The notes beneath the pieces were generated by a model. The model was not told the origin of the DNA. It searched no databases and saw only the letters and a list, made by a program, of their open reading frames with translations. Shown here piece by piece: positions 37,965 through 42,818 of a stretch of 42,818 bases of DNA. Positions within the stretch are counted from its first letter, which is position 1, and each line of letters begins with the position of its first letter. Origin of the DNA: a virus; IMG/VR virus record IMGVR_UViG_3300048930_000051, positions 1-42,818 of that record; one strand, written 5' to 3'. The position numbers and the translations under genes were made by a program.

Positions 37965-38161
37965 CGGTCGGCTCCCGTCACGGCTTCGATCCAGTCCAGC
38001 GCCCCCGTCATTTGCACGAAGGTGTTTGGTCCGATATTGCCCAGCGCGTACAGCACCCCGACGGCCGTGCGCAGGCGCTCGGTGTCGGGCGGATCGCCCA
38101 GCGCACGCTGGCGGTCCAGCGACGCCCCGTGGGCGTCTCGGGCTCGGTCATGATCGATCAC
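37961..38161 (-). CDS. 66-residue hypothetical protein
   Basis: Charged helical N-terminus (HDRARDAHGASLDRQRALGD), then PPDTERLRTAVGVLYALGNI with a second helix. GTG 38161 overlaps the upstream stop. Not recognised. Confidence 0.6.
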   Translation of the reverse strand: MIDHDRARDAHGASLDRQRALGDPPDTERLRTAVGVLYALGNIGPNTFVQMTGALDWIEAVTGADR

Positions 38162-38361
38162 TGGTCATCCTCCTGGCCTTCCAGCCATGCCTCATGGTCG
38201 GCCCACGCCCCCAGCAGCGACTGTGACAGGTGCGGGACGATGTGGGGTGACAGGTTCACCGTCACCGACTGATCAAACCCCAGGCCGAAGGTCAACTGCA
38301 CGACCCCTTGCCCCTCGATGTGTTCAGCCTTCCAGTGGGTAATCGTTCGCTCGTTCAGCAT
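38158..38361 (-). CDS. 67-residue hypothetical protein under operator control
   Basis: A strand-rich first half (TITHWKAEHIEGQGVVQLTF) and an acidic helix at the end (SLLGAWADHEAWLEGQEDDQ). ATG 38361 has GGAG upstream. It is the first gene behind the operator-promoter at 38404-38433. Not recognised. Confidence 0.65.
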   Translation of the reverse strand: MLNERTITHWKAEHIEGQGVVQLTFGLGFDQSVTVNLSPHIVPHLSQSLLGAWADHEAWLEGQEDDQ

Positions 38362-38403
38362 TTGTGTTGCTCCATTCGTTGTGATCGGATTCAGTGTCGG
38401 GTT

Positions 38404-38433
38404 GACCGTACCCCATGGTACGGTCGGGGTCAA
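38404..38433 (-). promoter_or_regulatory. sigma-70-type promoter with 22-bp operator, copy 3
   Basis: Minus strand: -35 TTGACC (38428-38433), 17-nt spacer, -10 TACGGT (38405-38410). The perfect inverted repeat GACCGTAC-N6-GTACGGTC (38404-38425) spans the -10 and spacer, so a bound protein would block RNA polymerase. Confidence 0.8.
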
Positions 38434-38723
38434 GCATTTCGTTTGCGGGGCATCGGCGGGCACGAGACGTGGCCGCAGAACCACTGGCACTCGCCCAGCA
38501 GCACATCGGCACGATCGAACGGCTTGACCGATCGGCCACAAGCGCAGGACACGTCCAGCGTCTTGGGATTGTGGCGCAGGATTGGGTACGGGTTGCGGCC
38601 CGACGTGTCGGGCTTGGGTCCCGATCTCTCTAGCTGGGCACCGAGCGGGGCTCGGGCCACCTGTAGCCGACGATCGGCAGCGTACTGCCAATCCCCCGCT
38701 ACCGACCCCGAGTAGGTGGTCAC
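38430..38723 (-). CDS. 97-residue zinc-binding protein
   Basis: The C-terminal part has VSCACGRSVKPFDRA followed by GECQWFCGHVSCP, giving two Cys pairs for a zinc ribbon. The N-terminus is basic/mixed (DWQYAADRRLQVARAPLGAQ). GTG 38723 overlaps the upstream stop (GTGA); ATG 38738 is an alternative. Its stop lies just before the operator-promoter. Not recognised. Confidence 0.65.
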   Translation of the reverse strand: MTTYSGSVAGDWQYAADRRLQVARAPLGAQLERSGPKPDTSGRNPYPILRHNPKTLDVSCACGRSVKPFDRADVLLGECQWFCGHVSCPPMPRKRNA

Positions 38724-38950
38724 GACTGCCCCATCCATGATGGGCGACGGTCCGTCATGGGGGTGCCGAACAACCCTGGTCCCTCGGGGTACGGTTGCCC
38801 CTCGGCTGCCAGCTTCAGCCCCGACCATCCACGCTGGCGGTAGCCAGCAGCCTCGCCGTGCAACCGCTTGTAACCGCCACGGGTGATCTTAATGGGGACG
38901 GCACCCTCATGGGTGGCGATCCCCCAAAGCGCGTAGGTGGTGCGCTTCAT
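38720..38950 (-). CDS. 76-residue hypothetical protein
   Basis: Basic, strand-helix protein (TTYALWGIATHEGAVPIKIT, GGYKRLHGEAAGYRQRGWSG). ATG 38950 overlaps the upstream stop (ATGA). Not recognised. Confidence 0.65.
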   Translation of the reverse strand: MKRTTYALWGIATHEGAVPIKITRGGYKRLHGEAAGYRQRGWSGLKLAAEGQPYPEGPGLFGTPMTDRRPSWMGQS

Positions 38951-39324
38951 CGGTCGCCCCCAATCCAGCGGGCCACGGCCCACCCTGCGGGCTCGGGCCA
39001 CTCGTCGTCGGGATCGACCACGTAACAGACCAGCGCCACATAGATCCCAGGCTCTGCCAGGATGTCGCGCTCCATCGCCCCGCCGATCTGCTCGGAAGCG
39101 TGCATGATCGGCCCGCTGTAGCGATCCTGGCGGCTGTAGCCGTTCAGTAGCTCCCACGATCCACCACCGTCCAGGTGGTGCGAGTCGTCGCCATCGAACC
39201 AATACAGTTCGGGCGCATAGAACCCAAGCGGGCCATCGGTCACGGTGCCGTCCTCGTGCACCTGGATCACGTGATCGAACTCCATCCGATCGGACAACGA
39301 TCGGGCATCGGTGGTGGCGCTCAT
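38947..39324 (-). CDS. hypothetical protein
   Basis: 125 residues, acidic, mixed alpha/beta (FDHVIQVHEDGTVTDGPLGF, YVALVCYVVDPDDEWPEPAG). Fairly many Asp, His and Gly in DGDDSHHLDGGG suggest a metal loop. ATG 39324 overlaps the upstream stop as ATGA. Not recognised. Confidence 0.7.
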   Translation of the reverse strand: MSATTDARSLSDRMEFDHVIQVHEDGTVTDGPLGFYAPELYWFDGDDSHHLDGGGSWELLNGYSRQDRYSGPIMHASEQIGGAMERDILAEPGIYVALVCYVVDPDDEWPEPAGWAVARWIGGDR

Positions 39325-39470
39325 GGCTTGTTCCCTTCTTGTGCGTAGAACCACTTGGGGCCACGCGTTCCCTTGCGGCCACATGTGCAGGTGCAGGACT
39401 TCGAGCAGCAACCAGGGGTGCCGTTGGTCCCCGAGTGGTTGCCATTGGTGCAGTTGCGACAGGTGCTCAC
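39321..39470 (-). CDS. 49-residue cysteine-rich protein
   Basis: Eight cysteines in 49 residues: CRNC near the start, then CCSKSCTCTC. GTG 39470 overlaps the upstream stop and its stop overlaps the next ATG. The density of Cys suggests binding of two metals or a small disulfide fold (a toxin- or metallothionein-like peptide). Not recognised. Confidence 0.65.
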   Translation of the reverse strand: MSTCRNCTNGNHSGTNGTPGCCSKSCTCTCGRKGTRGPKWFYAQEGNKP

Positions 39471-39826
39471 AACGCCCCCTCGTACACGCCCAACTCACGC
39501 CCGTCGGGGGCGATCAGCCGCACCGTGTAACCCCGAGGGTCCCCATCGAACTGGACCCGCCAGGGGCCGTCGTCGGGCTCGGGCAGGTCCCGAACGTGGT
39601 CCATGATCTTGTTCATGATCCCCAGCTCTCGCCGCTCCAGGTTCTTGGTGTAGCGGGATTCGGGGTCGGCGGTGCGCTCGTCGCAGCACCACGCCTCTTG
39701 GATTCGCTCGTACGTGACTGCCAGCCGATGGATTCGGGCGCACGTCTGGCGGATCTGGTAGGTGGTCCCCACGTAGGGATTCAGCTTGCTTGCGAAGCGG
39801 TCGCCTCGCTCGGTCGTCGTCATCAT
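39467..39826 (-). CDS. hypothetical protein under operator control
   Basis: 119 residues. Helical middle (YQIRQTCARIHRLAVTYERI then QEAWCCDERTADPESRYTKN) and a C-terminal strand pair (WRVQFDGDPRGYTVRLIAPD). First gene after the operator-promoter at 39863-39892; two adjacent ATGs (39826, 39823) could start it. Not recognised. Confidence 0.7.
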   Translation of the reverse strand: MMTTTERGDRFASKLNPYVGTTYQIRQTCARIHRLAVTYERIQEAWCCDERTADPESRYTKNLERRELGIMNKIMDHVRDLPEPDDGPWRVQFDGDPRGYTVRLIAPDGRELGVYEGAL

Positions 39827-39862
39827 GTGCTCGTTTCGTGTTGTGATTGATCGTGTCGGGTT

Positions 39863-39892
39863 GACCGTAGCATAGTCTACGGTCGGGGTCAA
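39863..39892 (-). promoter_or_regulatory. sigma-70-type promoter with 22-bp operator, copy 4
   Basis: Minus strand: -35 TTGACC (39887-39892), 17-nt spacer, -10 TACGGT (39864-39869), with the perfect operator GACCGTAG-N6-CTACGGTC at 39863-39884. The following GTGTCGGGTT stretch is shared with copy 3. Confidence 0.8.
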
Positions 39893-40404
39893 GCAACGTC
39901 GTCCAAGATGGCAGCAGCGTGCTCGGGCGTGGTGTTCCACATCTTCGCCATGCGGCGGTTGCGATCGGCGTAGGCGTCGGCCATCGCCTCTTCGGTCAGG
40001 TCCTGGATAACCTGACGGTGGTAGTCGGTATCCATCGCCCCGATACCCCATAGCGAGGCCGAACCCATGCCACCATCGGGGAGTTCCACTTCGACCCCGA
40101 TGCCCACATAGCCGTAATCCAACAGGTCCTGGATCTCGTGGCGCAGTGTGTCCAAGTGCTCGTCGGCCACATCCTTGGGCGGTTGCCACCAGTACGCGTC
40201 CCGCATCTGGGAGGGGCTGATCTTACGGGCTCGTCCGTCGAAGTGCGACGGACGTTCGTTACCCAGTCGGGGCGCACCGACTGGCACCAGCTCCCCGTAC
40301 CAATCATCATCTAGAATCGACTTGTCGTAGTCGTTCATGGTGGTAACGGTTCGCACCGTGCCATCGGCCAACTTGTCGGTTTCGGTGTCCAGCACATCAC
40401 TCAT
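39889..40404 (-). CDS. hypothetical protein under operator control
   Basis: 171 residues, acidic. Contains a helical repeat-like stretch (EHLDTLRHEIQDLLDYGYVG then GIGVEVELPDGGMGSAS) and an acidic C-terminal helix (EEAMADAYADRNRRMAKMWN). ATG 40404 is preceded by AGGA at 8 nt. It is the first gene behind operator copy 5. Not recognised. Confidence 0.7.
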   Translation of the reverse strand: MSDVLDTETDKLADGTVRTVTTMNDYDKSILDDDWYGELVPVGAPRLGNERPSHFDGRARKISPSQMRDAYWWQPPKDVADEHLDTLRHEIQDLLDYGYVGIGVEVELPDGGMGSASLWGIGAMDTDYHRQVIQDLTEEAMADAYADRNRRMAKMWNTTPEHAAAILDDVA

Positions 40405-40439
40405 TGGGTAGATCCTAACTGTGTCGGTTTGATTGGATT

Positions 40440-40469
40440 GACCGTAGCATGGACTACGGTCGGTTGGTA
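40440..40469 (-). promoter_or_regulatory. 22-bp operator, copy 5, with -10 box
   Basis: Perfect inverted repeat GACCGTAG-N6-CTACGGTC at 40440-40461; -10 TACGGT at 40441-40446. The -35 position holds TACCAA, far from consensus, so this promoter may be weaker or need an activator. Confidence 0.7.
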
Positions 40470-40490
40470 TGGGCCATATGGCCCATTTGG

Positions 40491-41354
40491 TTAGCTCTGG
40501 TCGTGGCCGCACAAGTAGCACAGCAGGAAACCGCCATCGGTCTCCACGTAGCTGAGCTCGTCGGCCAGGTCGATCAGGTCCCCGCAGTCGGCCACGATCT
40601 CGGAGTCCAGCCATGCGGACGTGTCCACTGGCATTGGATCGTGCGGCAGGTAGTAGCCCTCGTTCGCACGGTGGAACCGTTGGAACCGTGCCAACATGCG
40701 AAACGTGTCATCGAGCCATGCGTGAGCACGCGGTGAGTGGTAATCCTGATAACCCACGCCCCAGTTCAGGCCCACGCATCCCAAGTGTTCCAGCTCGCAG
40801 ATGTCCGAGTATGACCCCTGGCCCATGCGAGCGCCAGCATCCTCGACCATCTCGCCTAGCTCTTTGGAATCGTACTGGTAGGCGACCACATCGGTACCTC
40901 CACGATCAAACTCGATCATCCAATCGTACTCTTTGGATGGCACGAAATCGCGAGCGGTAGACCCCCCGATTTCCTCGTCGGTCGTCAGCAGAATGTCGCA
41001 TGTGATCCCCAGGGCTGGCAGGAGCTCCAAGATCACATAGGCGCCCAAACGGTCATCCAGTCCGCCAGATACCGCCAGCAATCCGCTAGCGGTATCGACC
41101 ACCTGGCAGGTGCGATCATCTTGCACCGTGTCCAGATGTGCGACCGCTAGCACGCTGGAACCGTTATCGCGGTGCCAGTAGAACCGCTCCGAACCGTCCG
41201 CATGTGGTCGGAGCTCAAACCGATCTGCCCAGCGGGTGAAATCGTCGGTCTGGCAGATGTCCACCAAACGGTCCGCATCGAAAGCGGATCGAACCGCTGC
41301 GATGTCGTCGGGCGTGGGCTGTCGTGAAGCGTACATGCGGGGTCCTTCTGTCAC
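40491..41354 (-). CDS. M20/M28-type zinc peptidase
   Basis: 287 residues. The order of likely metal ligands fits a dinuclear zinc exopeptidase: AVAHLDTV with His73 and Asp75, GGLDDRLGAY with Asp100/Asp101, LTTDEEIGG with Glu127 (base) and Glu128, EFDRGG with Asp150, and a final His206 or His211 in YHSPRAHAW. No signal peptide, so it is intracellular. Such enzymes cleave peptides, acyl-amino acids or amides. GTG 41354 overlaps the upstream stop (GTGA). Rarely described in phages; the substrate is unknown. Confidence 0.75.
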   Translation of the reverse strand: MTEGPRMYASRQPTPDDIAAVRSAFDADRLVDICQTDDFTRWADRFELRPHADGSERFYWHRDNGSSVLAVAHLDTVQDDRTCQVVDTASGLLAVSGGLDDRLGAYVILELLPALGITCDILLTTDEEIGGSTARDFVPSKEYDWMIEFDRGGTDVVAYQYDSKELGEMVEDAGARMGQGSYSDICELEHLGCVGLNWGVGYQDYHSPRAHAWLDDTFRMLARFQRFHRANEGYYLPHDPMPVDTSAWLDSEIVADCGDLIDLADELSYVETDGGFLLCYLCGHDQS

Positions 41355-42541
41355 GCTGCGACGATCGAACCGACAGCGGCAGCATCGTAGGTGTAATGGG
41401 CGTCATTGCCTGGCAGGGTGACCGTACCGTATTCTTCGCACGTGGCCGCGTCAGCGATCAGGTAACCGCCAGCGTTCACATACTGTGGATCGGCACTGAA
41501 CCCAACCTTGCGATAGGTTCGGCCTGTCAGATGGGCGACGATGCGAGCAGCAGCGTAGCCCGAAAGGTCGCCGTATCCGTTGTAGACCACATAGGCGTGA
41601 GCGTTCGCAGCGTCGTGCGTCGGACGCATGTCGGCATCCAGCGGCTGAACCCACGCCCGACCTTCCACACCGCCCCACTCCCCAAAGGTCCGCATCCCGA
41701 TACCGCCCCAGTTCTTTAGAGCGCACCGTGACTTGCTGTAGGACTGCCACCAGCAAGAATCCTCGTGATAGAAGTCCTCGGCGGGCAGGTTCAGGTCGCG
41801 GGTGAACTCGATCGCCCATTCCGAACCATCAGAGGAATGTTGGCGGGCGATGTTGCCAACCTTGGACAATGCCTCGGCCGACAACTTGTAACCGCCAGCC
41901 TTGTGCAATGCGGAGCTCAGACGGCGCGTGTAGTTGCCACGCTTACCCTGCCACTGGTCGCCCAGATCGCCCCAGATGTGGTCGATACCAAGCGGGCACT
42001 CTAGATCCCGAGTGACCAGATAGCGGATTTCGGCCAATCCCTCGTCTGAGATCGTGCCAGACGGTAGCGTCACGTCCAACCGCTCATCCTGGCAAACGGT
42101 GCCAGCACCGTTGGCGGGAAAGCGAAAGCGCATGTTCGGCGCTTCGCAGGTGCAACCGTTGCGCTCCGATTCGGCATCGTGGTAGCACGATGCGCACATC
42201 ACCAATTCACACCAATCAGCGTAGTGCGAATCGTCTCTCCAGATTTCATCGCCACACTCATCGCACGATGTGAACGTGTCCGAATAGCACAATCCGCAGT
42301 ACCGCTCCCCATCGATACCGCTGTACCAATCGTCATGATCGGACGGTGCCAGATCCCCGCAGCAGTAGCACTGGCTCAGATCCCAACCAAGGAAGCGGGC
42401 AGCAGCAGCGATGAAATCGGCCAAGGTGGCATAGCCCCAAGGTGACACCTGGCGAAACGCATAGTAAGCGTCATTCAGGTCATCATCCCAGGGATCAAGT
42501 TCACGATTCAGCAACACAAGATGGGGACCAGGGTAAAGCAT
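41351..42541 (-). CDS. large zinc-finger (LIM/treble-clef-like) early protein
   Basis: 396 residues. The N-terminal third holds a Cys/His-rich region: CYCCGD, CGLCYSD, CDECGDEIW, CASCYH and CTCEA between about residues 58 and 132, compatible with two or three zinc fingers of LIM/treble-clef type. The remaining 260 residues are a separate mixed domain with aromatic motifs such as HEDSCWWQSYSKSRCALKNW. ATG 42541 is 10 nt after AAAGG; GTG 42550 is an alternative. First gene of the early arm, so probably early expressed. No family name recognised. Confidence 0.75.
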   Translation of the reverse strand: MLYPGPHLVLLNRELDPWDDDLNDAYYAFRQVSPWGYATLADFIAAAARFLGWDLSQCYCCGDLAPSDHDDWYSGIDGERYCGLCYSDTFTSCDECGDEIWRDDSHYADWCELVMCASCYHDAESERNGCTCEAPNMRFRFPANGAGTVCQDERLDVTLPSGTISDEGLAEIRYLVTRDLECPLGIDHIWGDLGDQWQGKRGNYTRRLSSALHKAGGYKLSAEALSKVGNIARQHSSDGSEWAIEFTRDLNLPAEDFYHEDSCWWQSYSKSRCALKNWGGIGMRTFGEWGGVEGRAWVQPLDADMRPTHDAANAHAYVVYNGYGDLSGYAAARIVAHLTGRTYRKVGFSADPQYVNAGGYLIADAATCEEYGTVTLPGNDAHYTYDAAAVGSIVAA

Positions 42542-42573
42542 GGGATTCACTACCTTTCGGGATGGGATGTGAT

Positions 42574-42603
42574 GACCGTAGCACGCTCTACGGTCGGAAC
42601 CAA
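42574..42603 (-). promoter_or_regulatory. early promoter with 22-bp operator, copy 6
   Basis: Perfect inverted repeat GACCGTAG-N6-CTACGGTC at 42574-42595 with -10 TACGGT (42575-42580) and -35 TTGGTT (42598-42603), 17 nt apart. It would start the whole leftward arm. Confidence 0.75.
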
Positions 42604-42818
42604 ATAGGTCATTCGACCCATTCGTAGGTCAAGCCGACATCGGACCCCCCGCAGCCTGGCACTGCCTCGTCCCCCCAAAGAGAGAGCACTGCTCTCGCTT
42701 TCCATCTGCCCCACCGATGGGCTGACCCCGCATCATCTGTGAAATAGTTTGTGCGATTGTGAAATCGAACTGAAATCGTATAAGTGTTGTTGTATGCGAG
42801 CAGCTGGGGGGTGGGGGT
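42596..42818. other. right-end non-coding region
   Basis: About 220 bases without a gene. It holds the -35 of the leftmost early promoter, a small hairpin (GAGAGCA-C-TGCTCTC, 42682-42696), an AT-richer stretch with four TGAAAT/GAAATCG words, a possible rightward promoter and a G-rich end. If the genome is circular or permuted it joins the left leader. Confidence 0.55.
42757..42784 (+). promoter_or_regulatory. possible rightward promoter near the end
   Basis: TTGTGA (42757-42762), a 16-nt spacer and TATAAG (42779-42784) on the + strand. It faces off the right end, towards the late arm if the ends join. The surrounding repeats (TGTGAAATCG, CTGAAATCG) may be binding sites. Confidence 0.4.

Noticed and set aside
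36047-38272. Long + strand open frame of 741 codons across the early arm
   Set aside because: It runs antisense to a chain of overlapping minus-strand genes with recognisable domains (ASCH, HTH), is Pro/Ser/Arg-rich and has no domain or ribosome site. It is a GC-rich shadow frame.
1-42818. tRNA genes or CRISPR arrays
   Set aside because: No cloverleaf-compatible stretch with a T-loop (GTTCGAATC-like) was found outside coding sequence, and no regularly spaced direct repeats with unique spacers. The regularly built motifs found are promoter-like and far apart.

Overview
This window looks like a nearly complete, GC-rich genome of a temperate bacteriophage with a podovirus-type virion. The likely host is an actinobacterium. 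That is inferred from the base composition, the many GTG and TTG starts, apparent leaderless promoters with TANNNT -10 boxes, and the style of the lysis genes, and it is not proven. Podovirus morphology is inferred from a P22-type portal, a gp4/gp6-like connector, a gp10-like nozzle or stabilisation protein and large internal (ejection) proteins, with no tape measure, sheath or tube gene. No tRNA, CRISPR array, insertion sequence or DNA polymerase was seen.

Layout. Positions 1-60 are a G/C homopolymer run, probably a contig-end artefact. Positions 61-648 are a non-coding, hairpin-rich leader. The right-pointing (+) arm, 671-20467, is the late region. It holds the terminase subunits, portal, an alpha/beta hydrolase, scaffold, major capsid protein, a strong terminator, an Ig/cadherin-like protein, the connector, the nozzle, fibre-like proteins, internal virion proteins, two peptidoglycan-cutting virion enzymes, a 1161-residue ejection protein, an amidase endolysin and a holin. 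The left-pointing (-) arm, 42541-20475, holds early and lysogeny genes: about 57 genes, most overlapping the next by 1-4 bases. Recognisable products are an M20-type peptidase, an ASCH protein, a tyrosine integrase, several HTH proteins, a Cas4/RecB-like nuclease, a D12-class DNA methylase, a DnaB-like ATPase, an AEP primase, RusA, a PD-(D/E)XK-like nuclease, a dual-specificity-type phosphatase and an Nmad1/DUF1599 protein. A bidirectional terminator separates the two arms at about 20.49 kb.

Regulation is the most interesting part. Three dispersed element families were found. (1) Seven copies of GGGACA-N5-GC(C/A)TGT (one copy GGGTGT) precede late transcription units; in five copies a start codon lies 5-6 nt downstream with no Shine-Dalgarno, and in the other two the gene is further away and has one. 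This looks like a compact late promoter giving leaderless mRNAs. (2) Four copies of a 21-bp box, containing GTACATCACCCAACTGTCA or a one-base variant, sit exactly 5 nt from a TANNNT -10 box that is 6-7 nt from an ATG. These look like leaderless early promoters. (3) Six copies, four of them perfect, of a 22-bp inverted repeat GACCGTA(G/C)-N6-(C/G)TACGGTC overlap promoters of the 35.9-42.6 kb region and look like operators of a phage regulator. Candidate regulators include the HTH proteins at 36074-36367, 34425-34712 and 33450-34118, and two paralogous sigma-region-4-like proteins at 24367-24780 and 32571-32990.
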